A stretch of DNA of 64,000 nucleotides from Toxorhynchites rutilus septentrionalis (taxonomy: Eukaryota > Arthropoda > Insecta > Diptera > Culicidae), in assembly GCF_029784135.1 (NCBI RefSeq), contig NC_073744.1:33982939-34046938 (forward strand). The letters run 5' to 3'. Below, piece after piece: positions 1 through 11,221 of the stretch. The position numbers and the translations under genes were made by a program. How positions within the stretch are numbered: the first letter of the stretch is position 1; each line of letters begins with the position of its first letter. The notes beneath the pieces were generated by a model, which saw only the letters and a list, made by a program, of their open reading frames with translations, had not been told where the DNA came from and did not search any database.

Positions 1-206
1 CCGATGTGTATTGCAGAGCAGAGCAATTGTATGGATGGATTGATCTTATTTCGACCGTGGATCGATCTCCATAGCAGATAATTGTTGCGTGGATGTAGTT
101 ATTATTTAACAACACAAAGATGGTCAATGAGGGCCCTGAGTTTTGAACTCACGATCGATCGTTTACTGTGCGAACGCGCAACCAATGTGGCTACGGAGAC
201 CCCCTA
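1..206 (-). repeat. tRNA-derived SINE, copy 1 (runs off window start)
   Basis: Read on the minus strand from about position 206, the sequence has a tRNA-like head. An A-box-like TAGCCACATTGG is followed by a B-box-like GAGTTCAAAACTC. Nearly the same sequence recurs at 22216-22411 in the same orientation, where the full unit has a poly-A tail and an 11-bp target duplication. The tail of this copy lies outside the window. It is not a working tRNA, because no cloverleaf acceptor stem pairs convincingly. Confidence 0.75.
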
Positions 207-245
207 TACGAGGCACTTGTTTTGAACTCCTTATATATTTTATTT

Positions 246-446
246 TATACTAGCTGTACCCTGCCACGCTTTGCTGTGGCACATGGTGGTTGCATGGTTT
301 AGTTGAATTTTTCATTTTTTTATGGTGTAACAACAATCCTAGATGTGTTTGGTTGTTTTGTATATTGTATCATAGTTTGAGCTCAGTCGATTCCGTACTT
401 TTCGAGTTTTTAACGCGCACACAAACGAACAGAAAACTTTTATATA
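246..446 (+). repeat. Dispersed repeat, left piece, split by mariner
   Basis: It begins TAGCTGTACCCTGCC and continues with a stretch about a trans-spliced-length fragment of gene-like but non-coding sequence. The same start recurs at about 38907. The sequence after the mariner (1734-1790, GATGAGGGGAATCGAT...) matches the continuation of the 38.9-kb copy (GATGAGGGAGATCGAT). The mariner therefore jumped into this repeat. The class of the repeat is not identified. Confidence 0.6.
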
Positions 447-1731
447 TTAGGCTGTCAAGAAAGTCCTGCGGTATTTCCGCGAGGTGTCGTTGTAAGCGCG
501 TAGTTCTAGTTGTATTCATTGTATCGAGTCATACTATAGCATGTTGGAAAGGTATTTTTGCGCGCTATAATATAGTCCTGGACAGTGTTTTGTTTGGTTA
601 AGTCGATCGTGAGTTATAATGTCGCAAATATGGAGCAAAATAAAGAGAAAAGCCGACATATTTTACAGTACTACTATGACAAAGGCAAAAATGCATCTCA
701 AGCTGCCAATAAAATTTGTGCAGTTTATGGACCCGATACAGTTTCCATTTCCACCGCACAACGATGGTTTCAACGTTTTCGTTCTGGTGTAGAGGTCGTC
801 GAAGATGCGCCACGCTCCGGAAGGCCTGTCGTCGAAAATTACGACAAAATCGCTGAATTAGCCGAGAAAGACCGGCACAGTAGCAGCCGTAGCATCGGCC
901 AAGAGCTGGGGATAAGTCATCAGACCGTTATTCACCATTTGAAGAAGCTTGGATTCACAAAGAAGCTCGATGTATGGGTGCCACACACGTTGACGCAAAA
1001 AAACATCTTTGACCGTATCGACGCATGTGAATCGCTGCTGAATCGCAACAAAATCGACCCGTTTCTGAAGCGGATGGTGACTGGCGATGAAAAGTGGGTC
1101 ACTTACGACAACGTGAAGCGCAAACGGTCGTGGTCGAAGCCCGCTGAAGCGGCTCAGACGGTGGCCAAGCCCTCATTAACGGCCAGGAAGGTTCTGTTGT
1201 GTGTTTGGTGGGATTGTCAAGGAATAATCTATTATGAGCTGCTTCCCTATGGCCAAACGCTCAATTCGGACCTGTACTGCCAACAACTGGACCGCTTGAA
1301 GGTAGCACTCATGAAGAAGAGGCCATCTTTTATAAACAGAGGTCGCATTGTCTTCCATCAGGACAACGCCAGGCCACACACTTCTTTGGTGACGCGCCAG
1401 AAGCTCCGGGAGCTCGGATGGGAGGTTCTTTTGCATCCGCCGTATAGTCCGGACCTTGCACCAAGTGACTACCACCTGTTTTTGTCCATGGCGAACGAGC
1501 TAGGTAGTCAGAAGTTAGCCACAAAAAAGGCCTGTGAAAATTGGCTATCCGAGTTTTTTGCCAATAAGGAAGCGAGCTTCTATAACAGGGGTATTATGAA
1601 GTTGGCATCTCGTTGGGAACAAGTCATCGAACAAAACGGCGCATATTTGACTTAAAACAGATGATTGTAACTAATTTTATGAACAAATGAAAATTCAAAA
1701 AAAATACCGCAGGACTTTTTTGACAGCCTAA
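447..1731 (+). mobile_element. Full-length mariner element
   Basis: The 1285-bp element has terminal inverted repeats of about 30 bp. The left end starts TTAGGCTGTCAAGAAAGTCC and the right end is its near-perfect complement, ending TGACAGCCTAA. TA dinucleotides flank both ends (445-446 and 1732-1733), the target duplication expected of Tc1/mariner elements. The length and the single intron-less ORF are typical of mariner. A short deletion derivative of the same family lies at 54452-54646. Confidence 0.95.
630..1655 (+). CDS. mariner transposase (apparently intact)
   Basis: The transposase excises and reinserts its own element at TA sites in the nucleus. I start it at the Met at 630 (341 aa), the usual mariner length; the upstream in-frame ATG at 585 would add 15 unlikely residues. 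The N-terminal half carries the paired helix-turn-helix DNA-binding region. The family signatures follow: WVPHTL at residues 116-121 (consensus WVPHEL), TGDEKW with catalytic Asp153, HQDNARPH with Asp245, and YSPDLAPSDYHLF with Asp280. Asp245 and Asp280 are separated by 34 residues, giving the D34D triad that defines mariner. There is no stop or frameshift. Whether it is active cannot be told from sequence; the subfamily is left open. Confidence 0.93.
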   Translation: MEQNKEKSRHILQYYYDKGKNASQAANKICAVYGPDTVSISTAQRWFQRFRSGVEVVEDAPRSGRPVVENYDKIAELAEKDRHSSSRSIGQELGISHQTVIHHLKKLGFTKKLDVWVPHTLTQKNIFDRIDACESLLNRNKIDPFLKRMVTGDEKWVTYDNVKRKRSWSKPAEAAQTVAKPSLTARKVLLCVWWDCQGIIYYELLPYGQTLNSDLYCQQLDRLKVALMKKRPSFINRGRIVFHQDNARPHTSLVTRQKLRELGWEVLLHPPYSPDLAPSDYHLFLSMANELGSQKLATKKACENWLSEFFANKEASFYNRGIMKLASRWEQVIEQNGAYLT

Positions 1732-1739
1732 TATATAGA

Positions 1740-2640
1740 GATAGATGAGGGGAATCGATAAATTTTAAATCAAAACCCTATACTCAGTATTTAACATTCG
1801 TTTAACTGTAACAGATTGAAGCAATCGATGTTCTGAGTATGTTACGCGGATTATCAATTCAGTTCCTCTTCTTCTACTAATGCTCTGTGCTCATAAATAT
1901 CAATGTCACGATTAATTATTCAGTTTTCGACAATAAAATCGTGGACTGATTTTATTCCAATCAAATACACTTGAAAAAAAAGTTAGAGGAACAAAGTTCG
2001 AAGTCGAAATTTTGAAGTGATTTTTGAAATGTTTAAACTTCGTGAAAAATCGACGGTTCAAGTTGGGATGTTTTATCTTAATGTGTTTAAAGTTTAAACG
2101 CAGAAGACAAAAATATCGGGAAAAAAATTCTATCTCTTTCTGTTTATTAAATTATTTGTGGAATAGCACTTTTATTGCTTACCAAGTCAATAGCAAATCC
2201 AATAAACCTCATCTCAGCTCTCATTTTAATCCTGGAACATTCCTGTTGGACCTTTACATATAAAGATCTCTTCCTTTTTGATCAAAAGGCAGTTATGAAA
2301 ACGGAAATAAATTCTGTTTAAGGTTAATTTATTGCTTTGACGAATAAAAAATTATTTAAATTTTTTGCATAGATTTTAAAATGCCCGTCTTTTGGAGCAT
2401 TTCCAAGATTCTGCTTGGTGATCGAAAAAAAATCAGTATTTCAAACACAGTGAATGAAAAAACCGAACTAAATATTATTAGTAATAATGTGAAACCACCA
2501 CAATCAGTTCCAGAAGGCGGGCTGAACTAGTTTATTCCAATGCGCAGACTGTTCGCATTAGATCAGATAGCTTAGTCTTGCATTTTGAACAATGAATCTA
2601 TAATGGGTAAACAATATCAGTATATCACTGATACTGATGA
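1740..2640. other. A+T-rich sequence, no gene seen
   Basis: Apart from the first 60 bases, which continue the repeat interrupted by the mariner, nothing recognisable is present. Short ORFs here have no family signature and low-complexity composition. Confidence 0.5.
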
Positions 2641-3720
2641 CGGATTAATAAATTCCAGTTTCAGATTCCAGATTCGGACTCCAGATTCAGATTGCAGATT
2701 TAGATTCCAGATTCTGATACCAGGTCCAAATTCTGATTCCAGATTCAGATTCCTAGTTCATTTTCATGATACAGATCCCAGATACAGAATACAGATTCAG
2801 ATTCCAAATTCTGATTCCAGATTCAGATTCCTAATTCATTTTTTTGATACAGATCCCAGATACAGAATACAGATTCAGATTCCAGATTCAGATTCCAGAT
2901 TCAGATTCAGATTCCAGATTCAGATTCCAGATTCAGATTCCAGATTCAGATTCCAGATTCAGATTCCAGATTCAGATTCCAGATTCAGATTCAGATTCCA
3001 GATTCAGATTCCAGATTCAGATTCCAGAATCAGACTCCAAATTCAGATTATCTTCAGATCCCAGATTCAGATGATTCGAGATTCAGATTCCAAGTTGATT
3101 CTACAACCTCATATTGAAGGGGCATTTTTATGATTTCATCTTCAATATCTAGGTTTCCAAGCAGGTCAAGAACAACAATTCAAATCATATTTTAGATTTG
3201 AATTCCAGATTCAGATTCTAGATTCAGATTACAGATTCAAACTCCAGATCCAGATTTATAATTCAGATTCTATATTCAGATTCTAGATTCAGATTTCAGA
3301 TTCAAATTCCAGACTCAGATTCCAAATTCAGATTCTAGATTCAGATTCCAGATTCAAATTCCAGATTCAAATTCCAGATTCAAATTCCAGATTCAGATTC
3401 CAGATTCAGCTCTCAGATTCAGACTCCAAATACAGATTATCTTCAGATTCCAGATTCAGATGATTCGAGATTCAGATTCCAGATTCAGATTCCTAATTGA
3501 GATCCCAGATTCAGATTCCAGATTCGGATTTCAGATTCAGATTCCAGATTCAGCTCCCAGATTCAGACTACTAATTCAAATCATCTTCACATCCTAGATT
3601 CATATTGCAGATTCAGATTTCATGTTGGGACTTCAACCTCAGATTGAAGGGTCATTTTTCTGTTTTCAGCTTAAATATCTAGGTTTTCAGATCAAAAATA
3701 ACAATTCAAAGATTGAAATT
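2640..3720 (+). repeat. Degenerate AGATTC-type satellite
   Basis: About 1.1 kb is built from short units such as CCAGATTCAGATT (6-13 bp) with many substitutions. The two long ORFs here, rich in Asp-Ser-Arg-Phe and Ile-Gln-Ile-Pro, are by-products of the repeat. A larger unit is superimposed: a non-repeat spacer with CCTCATATTGAAGGGGCATTT at about 3106 recurs in diverged form near 3637, about 530 bp later. Confidence 0.9.
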
Positions 3721-4040
3721 CACATTCCAAATTTTATATACATATTTAATACTCAGAGTTCATACTTAGATCCAAACTTTGTTTAAAAAGCCAGGTTCTG
3801 GGTAAAAAGTTATATTTCAGATTATAGACATTTTTCATTTGGAGAAAAACTAGAAGTGGATTATATCTGTGATATAACCCCCGGTGGACAAAGGACTGCC
3901 ACAATCAATAAGTGACAAACATATAATTCTCAGACATTGAACCGGAATAAAATTATTAATGCTCAAAAGTGGAATGAAATCCTCCTTGGAAATTTCAAAT
4001 GCAAATCATAAAGAAAATTGAAAAAAAATTGATTGAGAGT
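3720..4040. other. Unassigned spacer
   Basis: A+T-rich sequence between the satellite and the next repeat. I see no ORF, RNA gene or terminal repeat. Confidence 0.4.
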
Positions 4041-4760
4041 GAAGAGCATAGTGTTTAGGCGAAATGTTTCTTGCCCCCTCAAACCTCCACATGCCAAATT
4101 TGGTTCAGTTTGCTTGATTAGTCCCCCCCCCTGCAGAGAGAGGGGAGAAGTGTCTTTTCACCATGGAAACGTTTCGTGTTCCCTAGAACTTTCGCATAAC
4201 AAATTTGGCTCCAAGTGCTTGATTAGTTTTCGGGTTACGCAGAAATTTATGTTTCATTTGTATGGCAACTCCCCCTTAGAGAGGGGGTGGAGTGTCCAAT
4301 CACCGTAGAAACATTTATAGCACCCTTAAACCTGCACATTCAAATTTGGTTTCATTTGCTTGATTAATTTATTGCACCCTATAACCTCAATATGCCCAAT
4401 TTGATTTCATTAGCTTGATTAATTCTCGTGTAGTGCAGAAATTTGTGTTGCATTTGTATGACAGAAAATACAAGAAATTATTTTCAGCGTCAATTTATAT
4501 TGAGACAATGTTTATTGAGAACCTTTACGATGTATTAGCTTGGAGGAAGATTTAACTTGAGAACAGAGCAACCCATTTACATAGTCAGTATCAAGTTTGA
4601 TGCGTCTTAGTTTGCATCAGGTTTATATGCCAAAAAATTATTTTTTACCACGAATATAGATCGCGTACAGAAAAATAATTTTTGTGGGAACTTGAGTGTT
4701 CGAAATTATTTAAAAGAAAACATCAATTGTGAGTGGGACGAAGTTCGCCGGTTCAGCTAG
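4040..4760 (+). repeat. Degenerate internally repetitive element end
   Basis: A diverged unit of about 130-190 bp recurs: CCAAATTTGGTT...TTGCTTGATTA, then TTTGTGT(T)TCATTTGTATG, at roughly 4085, 4195, 4335 and 4390. G/C-rich blocks (agagaggggg) separate the first units. The stretch ends GACGAAGTTCGCCGGTTCAG, then CTAGT, which resembles a common insect transposon terminus. It may be the far end of the element that starts TAGCTGTACCCTGCC at 246, but that link is inference. Confidence 0.5.
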
Positions 4761-7449
4761 TTCAGCTAATATATAACGTTACAAGTGTATTAGAAAAATA
4801 AAAATCTCATCGCATTCCACAAACTGTTCCCATTAATGTGCCACTCCCTGTGCGGGCAGTATCATCAGCATATGACTGCCCAGGAGAACGCACATAATTC
4901 CAATGCAACTCCTAACTATTCATTCGCCGACTTAACTGAACCGCTCATTTTCCTTCCTCGGGTAGCGATTTTCTCGCGCAGCACAACTTTCATCCGCGCA
5001 CGCATTTGACGGAATACCGCTGTCGCTATGTAAAATTTTACACTGCCTCTCACACGCTCGCAAGAGAGCTCAAACCTCTCCGATCTCAAATACGTGATCT
5101 GGGTTCAATTTGGCCCAAGTCGAAGATTCTCATCCAGCCACCGCACATTCTCAGAGAGCAACGGAGCGAATTCCCTTTCGCTTTCCTCCTGGAAGATTTT
5201 TTTTTGCAGCTAGTTGTATCTTGTAATCCGAGGATCTGCCCGACTTATCAGCAGCGTAGCGCACATGCTTACCGACAGTGATCGTGAACACGCTCCCATA
5301 GCTCAAAAACCGGCTTCCGTAAGTTGTCGGCCAGTAAACCTGGTTCAGTGTCCGAGAACTCGGATTGGCTAATTACTGATGTCTGTTGACTGTCAAAATA
5401 TTTAATGCGCGAATTCAAAAAGTTGTTCTTTTCTATTTCGACGATGAGAAGTTTGGTTTTCGAAATTCCAGAAACTGCGTGACTCATCCACGAGAAGGAA
5501 TTATTCACCCAGCATCCCATTTTTCAAATGATCTGAAACGCTTCCGCGCAGTGTTATTTCAATCGCACTCCAACCAACTGCGAACCAATGGGTTTAATGT
5601 AAACTGTAGCTTTCATTTTGGTTATGTATTATAAACAAGCACATCGATGTGCAAGTAATTCTTGCCTTCTGTATATTGTTGGTTCCACATCTGTTCAAAG
5701 CATTGAAAGGTTCCGATCGGGAGATTTTCCCTTGACGTTTGCCTATCATCCACCTCGTTCCCACTCTTCCAGGCAAGCGGTTGGGAAAATCTGTGTTACG
5801 AGTGTTAAAAACACTTCGTTCCCATATAAAACAGCACACATGTTCGAGCGAGTGATTCCCAATCAGCGGGACACTTGAAAGGGTAACATGGATCTGGTTC
5901 TCTCGAGGTAATGGTAACACAAGTCACAAGTCGCCTACTCTGCACCCGGGAAGCCCAAGTAATGTTGTCTTTTCAGAATGCTGTTTGCTTAGGCAAATAT
6001 TTGACGAGACCCTGCCGAATGATTGGGAAGGCCGTTGCGTCACTTTCTCCCGTCGCTTCCGATGACCGAATTATTTTGGAACGTTTGGACTCCCTAGGAG
6101 AAAGCCAACAAACACAATGCGTAAACGGTTCTAACGAAATCTTGAAATCACCGTCCTTATCGCCAAAAATTAAGCAGAAATGTGGCACTCAAATTCCCAT
6201 TTTCCGTTCCCATTTCTCAGGGCAAGAAAATGAAATCACCCATTCATAACTGCGGAGTAAATTCTCATTCACCATGAACGCATAATAACGATACGGAGCA
6301 TATTTATGTAACACAACGGCCACTACTCGCCAGCAAAGTGTAATTTTTATCGCACTTCAATTTCACCATTTCCACTCGAACACATTCAGCGGCTAGCCGT
6401 TGGATTCGGAACGAACTTGATTAATACATTGTACCCTGAGCATATATGCGCGAATACGTTCTTAGTTCTTTGAGAACGCCATCTCCCCTTCCAGCTCTTG
6501 AATGTTTAGATAAAAACTAAAACCGTCTACGCCTCCGACAGAACTTGAAAATTGAAAACTGGAGCATACACGTGGAAAGAATTAATTTTCCGCCACTTTT
6601 TCCACGGCAACTACTGGTCACTGGAACACCGTCCGGAATACACTCGAAAGCATCGCGCCGCTCTCCGGTGGCAGACTGCGACCAGACTGAAGCTCCAGAT
6701 CCAACGGGTCTTCGTCTATGTCTATAGCCTATATCCCGCGATGAATTGGGCCGACTAGATTCAAATGTCATCGGATGAAGTCATCGGCTTGGCCTGGCGA
6801 ATCATTTCTTTCCGTTTTCCTTTCCGTTGTCGTTTATGCCCTTTTTTTACGTTCTACTTGGCACTTAATGTGTACACAGAAGCGACGAAGCGCGGTGGTG
6901 AGTTATATATGTCACTCGGGCCATTCGCAACCGAGCCTGTCCTGTTGCGAAAATCCTCCGATAGTGCCATGTATCAATAAAATCTTGATTATGTGTTTGG
7001 AAAACAACAGGCAATCTCTGCGCTCACTGCCGGGTATCGTCGTTGGAGCGATTGAAGGTCGCCGATTGCACACCTGGGTGGAGGTCTGGAGAACGGGAAT
7101 GTGTGCAACCGGAGTGTAAAGGTGACGAGTGACGCTAGATCCCCGTTTATAGCTGGCGCCAAATTGATGCTACGGCATATCTCATAGATTGAACCTACCC
7201 AGATGGGTGAAAGAGCAGTATTGCTGGATTTCATGTAACCAATGGTTGTTATGGATTGAACCGTTGGAAGAAGTAGCATCCCGGTTTGAAATTGTGTACG
7301 CTGCCTTTGATAGACCTTGTTCGAAATCGTTCGAAATAAATATCACTTGGTATTTGGGAGAAAAAATCTATTTTCTTTGTACTAAGTCCAGGTGATTCGA
7401 ATCATGAATGGTCGATAGAAATGCTGGTCATTATTTCACAGTATTCATA
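4760..7449. other. Unassigned 2.7-kb region, no gene supported
   Basis: Base composition is less A+T-rich than the neighbours. Several ORFs of 60-114 codons occur on both strands, but they overlap each other and show no domain, signal peptide or codon pattern I recognise. A stretch near 5880-5925 resembles, in inverted orientation, one near 13380-13405, so part of it is dispersed repeat. It could contain regulatory DNA or non-coding exons that cannot be recognised by eye. Confidence 0.4.
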
Positions 7450-7451
7450 TA

Positions 7452-7944
7452 CGAGGGCGGTCCGATGAGCACTTAGCCTCATCGCCCGATGGTATCAAAA
7501 TCGCAAGAGAGATTACTTATCGTTTAGAACATTCTCGTAACAGCTACTGTCAAAATTTCGGATTTTAGAAAAATGGAAAAAATGGAAATTCCGCCGTCGC
7601 CACGGTCAAATTGGTCGAATTGCACTACGAACTGCTGCCCCATCCACCGTATCCTCCAGATTTGGCCCCGTGTGACTTTTTTTTTGTTTCCAAACTTGAA
7701 AAAGTCACTCGTGGGGCAGAAATTTAAGTCGAATGAGGAGGTCATCGCCGCCACGGAGGCCTGCTTTGCGGACCTCGAGATAACGTATTATTCAGATGGA
7801 TTAAAAAAGATGGAGCATCGCTGGGTCAAGTGTATCTTGCTAAAAGGAGACTATGTTGAGAAATAAATCACCACTTTTCCAAAATTTTTGTTTTTTTTTT
7901 GTAGGCTTATTATTTTGTAGGTAGTACTTATCGGACTGCCCTCG
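7452..7944 (+). mobile_element. Internally deleted mariner, 0.49 kb
   Basis: The inverted termini are CGAGGGCGGTCCGATGAGCA on the left and the complement of CGAGGGCAGTCCGATAAGTA on the right, with flanking TA at 7450-7451 and 7945-7946. Only the last third of a transposase gene remains inside. The size and matching ends suggest a non-autonomous derivative that could once be moved in trans. Confidence 0.88.
7575..7866 (+). pseudogene. mariner transposase C-terminal remnant
   Basis: One frame reads ELLPHPPYPPDLAPCDFFF, the mariner motif holding the third catalytic Asp. A frameshift near 7690 then moves the frame, which continues to the end SNEEVIAATEACFADLE...RWVKCILLKGDYVEK and a stop at 7864-7866. 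The DNA-binding domain and first two Asp residues are missing. The product would be inactive. Confidence 0.85.
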
Positions 7945-7946
7945 TA

Positions 7947-8137
7947 GTTTCGCAAAAAGTGAAGTTTTATTCATCAAGTGCCTGTTCCATAACAATCAAT
8001 TCCAGCCACAAATTATGAATTCTGATGTAATTCAAAACAAAAAAGCTCATTATCAACCTCATAAATGCTAAATGTTAAATAGATTGTACCTAAAGTTAGG
8101 TATCTTTAAGGTACCTCTGTATATAGCCATTCCATGC
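7947..8137 (+). repeat. Fragment of foldback repeat family
   Basis: It contains CCACAAATTATGAATTCTGA followed by TGTAATTCAAAACAAAAAAG, shared with the duplicated unit at 31276-31320. It ends CTGTATATAGCCATTCCATG, the terminus of the foldback element at 11222. The copy is truncated by the LINE fragment that follows. Confidence 0.6.
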
Positions 8138-8139
8138 CC

Positions 8140-9050
8140 CAGAAGACAGCGCCTCAGTCGCGATCAAGGAGAGTTAAGCAGGGTTGTCCACTCTCCCCGT
8201 ACATCTTCGATTTGATGATGGAGGAAGTATTGGTGACGACAGAGGATGTTTTGGACGGTTTTCTAAAGCTCAATCAAACAGGAAAGCTGATGTTTCCAGT
8301 CGTCCTTGTCTATGCAGACGACATCCTGATTATTGCCAGATCAGTGAAAGAATTAGAAAAATTATTGCCAGTGCTAGAAACTTACTTAAGCGAAGTGAAC
8401 TTAAAACTTAATGAAGCAAAATGTCAAATCATGGTAAGAACGCCTTCAGGACAATCGAAAACGGAAATAAAAATCTGTGACCGGATTTTAAAAACATCTT
8501 CTTGTATTCCATATTTGGGTGTCCCAATCACGGAACGGTTGCATCGAAATCTGACGACAAGAAAGAGATCCAGAGACGCTGTAATTGCCTCGAAAATGAT
8601 TTTAGACTTCCTTCAGAAAAGACAGCCTTCAGAGAAGTTAGGATCATTACTGTTCGAATCCATTATAGCTCCAATCATTCATTGAGGCGATATCAAAAAC
8701 AAATCTATGGTCAAATAAAATCGATGTGTAAGGAAGACGGAAATTCACACTCTTTCGATGGTCCCAGATCCATAACTAAATGGATTAGGACTCTCCAGTT
8801 AAGATACTAGGGACACATAATTAGAAGGCCGGAGAATCATTTACTCAAGTTGGCAGCAGAATACCAACTGCCGCACAGAAAACGAGGAAGACCCTCATTC
8901 ACCTGGTGGGACACTATTGCCCAAAGCATGTGGAGATTCGACAATATAACCGTTGACGAATGGTACGAGTTAGCCGACGACAGGGAGAAATTGGACTCGA
9001 AAATCAAAGAAATGTATAACTTACCTGAATCTGAAGAGGAAGATGAGTAG
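8140..9050 (+). pseudogene. Non-LTR retrotransposon reverse transcriptase, 3' fragment
   Basis: The fragment encodes the palm of a LINE reverse transcriptase, the enzyme that copies its RNA at a nicked target. Frame 1 has RVKQGCPLSPYIFDLMMEE and VYADDILIIA, whose two Asp residues bind metal. Near 8680 the frame shifts, and the C-terminal part continues with KWIRTLQLRY, a TAG at 8808-8810 in place of an expected Trp, GHIIRRPENH, then GRPSFTW. The upstream domains are absent. It is a 5'-truncated dead copy. The clade is not resolved; RTE-like or R4-like elements are possible. Confidence 0.85.
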
Positions 9051-9757
9051 ATCTAAGGTTGTACCCAATTGTGTGCGGATCCCAATTACTATAATTCAAC
9101 ATCATAAAAATACAATTTTATTCCAGGTTAGCAGGCGAGATATGAATTTGAATTGCTAATGTTGATGTCGAGGAGGCGCCCTAACTACATAACCACTTAA
9201 CCCCTCTGGGCCCACACAGAATACGTCGGGCTGAACACTGTTTTCTTCATTCATTCTCTGTATTTATGAATTCCATCGAATATTGTGTTTATTGGTATTA
9301 TCTAACAATTAATTATATAAGGATATATATTTATACATAATATTATCTCACAAATTCTCCTTTTTATGTAAACCTCCCTTATCTGTTAAATGTCATGCTC
9401 GGCTTTTGGTTATAAAGATATGCTGGTATTGAAATTTGGACCAATGGTGGAAGAATGGAACAATTAGATCATTATTCAATATACGATAAAACATTAATAT
9501 TACACAGCTATTAGACAACTATTGGAACTATCGGGCGGTCGCAGCGCATTCGTGATATTCTATAGGTTTATAGAGAGTTTGTGCATTTAGCAGAAAAGAA
9601 ACCAAAATCACTCTTGCTTCCGCGGGTTTTACAGTTTTAACAATATAAATCAAATCAAAATTGTATAATCCTATTATTTCCTTCTAGCTACTAATAGGAC
9701 GACTATCGGTATCCCGGAGCGTGTTTTTTACATTCTACGATTTAATATCTTATAATC
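9051..9757. other. LINE 3' tail and unassigned sequence
   Basis: The first 190 bases are probably the 3' untranslated end of the LINE. No poly-A or simple-repeat tail is obvious, so the boundary is unknown. The rest, up to the hexanucleotide array, is A+T-rich with no feature seen. Confidence 0.4.
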
Positions 9758-10890
9758 GTAGCAATAGTAACAGTAATAGTGATAGTAATAGTAATAGTAA
9801 TAGTAATAGTAATAGTAATAGTAATAGTAATAGTAATAGTAATAGTAATAGTAATAGTAATAGTAATAGTAATAGTAATAGTAATAGTAATAGTAATAGT
9901 AATAGTAATAGTAATAGTAATAGTAATAGTAATAGTAATAGTAATAGTAATAGTAATAGTAATAGTAATAGTAATAGTAATAGTAATAGTAATAGTAATA
10001 GTAATAGTAATAGTAATAGTAATAGTAATAGTAATAGTAATAGTAATAGTAATAGTAATAGTAATAGTAATAGTAATAGTAATAGTAATAGTAATAGTAA
10101 TAGTAATAGTAATAGTAATAGTAATAGTAATAGTAATAGTAATAGTAATAGTAATAGTAATAGTAATAGTAATAGTAATAGTAATAGTAATAGTAATAGT
10201 AATAGTAATAGTAATAGTAATAGTAATAGTAATAGTAATAGTAATAGTAATAGTAATAGTAATAGTAATAGTAATAGTAATAGTAATAGTAATAGTAATA
10301 GTAATAGTAATAGTAATAGTAATAGTAATAGTAATAGTAATAGTAATAGTAATAGTAATTGTAATTGTAATAGTAATAGTAATAGTAATAGTAATAGTAA
10401 TAGTAATAGTAATAGTAATAGTAATAGTAATAGTAATAGTAATAGTAATAGTAATAGTAATAGTAATAGTAATAGTAATAGTAATAGTAATAGTAATAGT
10501 AATAGTAATAGTAATAGTAATAGTAATAGTAATAGTAATAGTAATAGTAATAGTAATAGTAATAGTAATAGTAATAGTAATAGTAATAGTAATAGTAATA
10601 GTAATAGTAATAGTAATAGTAATAGTAATAGTAATAGTAATAGTAATAGTAATAGTAATAGTAATAGTAATAGTAATAGTAATAGTAATAGTAATAGTAA
10701 TAGTAATAGTAATAGTAATAGTAATAGTAATAGTAATAGTAATAGTAATAGTAATAGTAATAGTAATAGTAATAGTAATAGTAATAGTAATAGTAATAGT
10801 AATAGTAATAGTAATAGTAATAGTAATAGTCATTGTAATAATAATAGGAATAAGATTAGCAATAGTAATAGTAATAGTAATATAATTACC
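9758..10890 (+). repeat. (AATAGT)n hexanucleotide array
   Basis: A perfect run of 95 units (9787-10356) is followed by two AATTGT units (10357-10368) and a second perfect run of 77 units (10369-10830). Degenerate units frame both ends. No unit length other than six is present. Long ORFs through it, poly-(Asn-Ser) and poly-(Ile-Val) on plus and poly-(Thr-Ile) on minus, are artefacts of a repeat without stops in those frames. Array length is prone to polymerase slippage and assembly collapse. Confidence 0.98.
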
Positions 10891-11221
10891 ATTAATATTA
10901 TTAGTAATAACTTATTGCGCCAGTAACACCGGCTGAGTGTATCCTATGGCTTACCTTCTCCACTAACACACATCCTAAATTCCCGAGATATTTATGAGAG
11001 GTCGTAGAGTTCTCTGCATCTCTCTTAAGTAAATATTGAACTAACATTCCTTCCCTTTCCTTAGCAGTTACAAGGACGTGGCCAGGACAATTCTTAACAG
11101 TTGGAGAAAGCACACCTTCATCTAAGAGATAATAGCTTTAGATAATAGTTTTAACTGAACAGTTCTGAATTCGTACCACCTACGATATTGTGCAAGTTGC
11201 TCAATGCTAATGCTAATGCTC
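10891..11221. repeat. Dispersed repeat fragment
   Basis: The stretch 11040-11105 (CTAACATTCCTTCCCTTTCC, then AAGGACGTGGCC) recurs at 19639-19700 with about 80% identity by eye. The rest is unassigned. Just before 11222 there is a short GCTAAT trinucleotide-pair repeat. Confidence 0.5.

Noticed and set aside
1..206. A tRNA gene on the minus strand
   Set aside because: Acceptor and anticodon stems do not pair, and the full copy at 21946-22411 shows SINE structure.
2585..3133. 182-codon ORF rich in Asp/Ser/Arg/Phe
   Set aside because: It is the AGATTC satellite read through; no flanking gene structure.
9758..10890. CRISPR array
   Set aside because: There are no spacers; it is a simple repeat in a eukaryotic genome.
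9721..10926. ORFs of 363-401 codons on both strands
   Set aside because: They translate the hexanucleotide array into two-residue repeats; three frames lack stops for trivial reasons.
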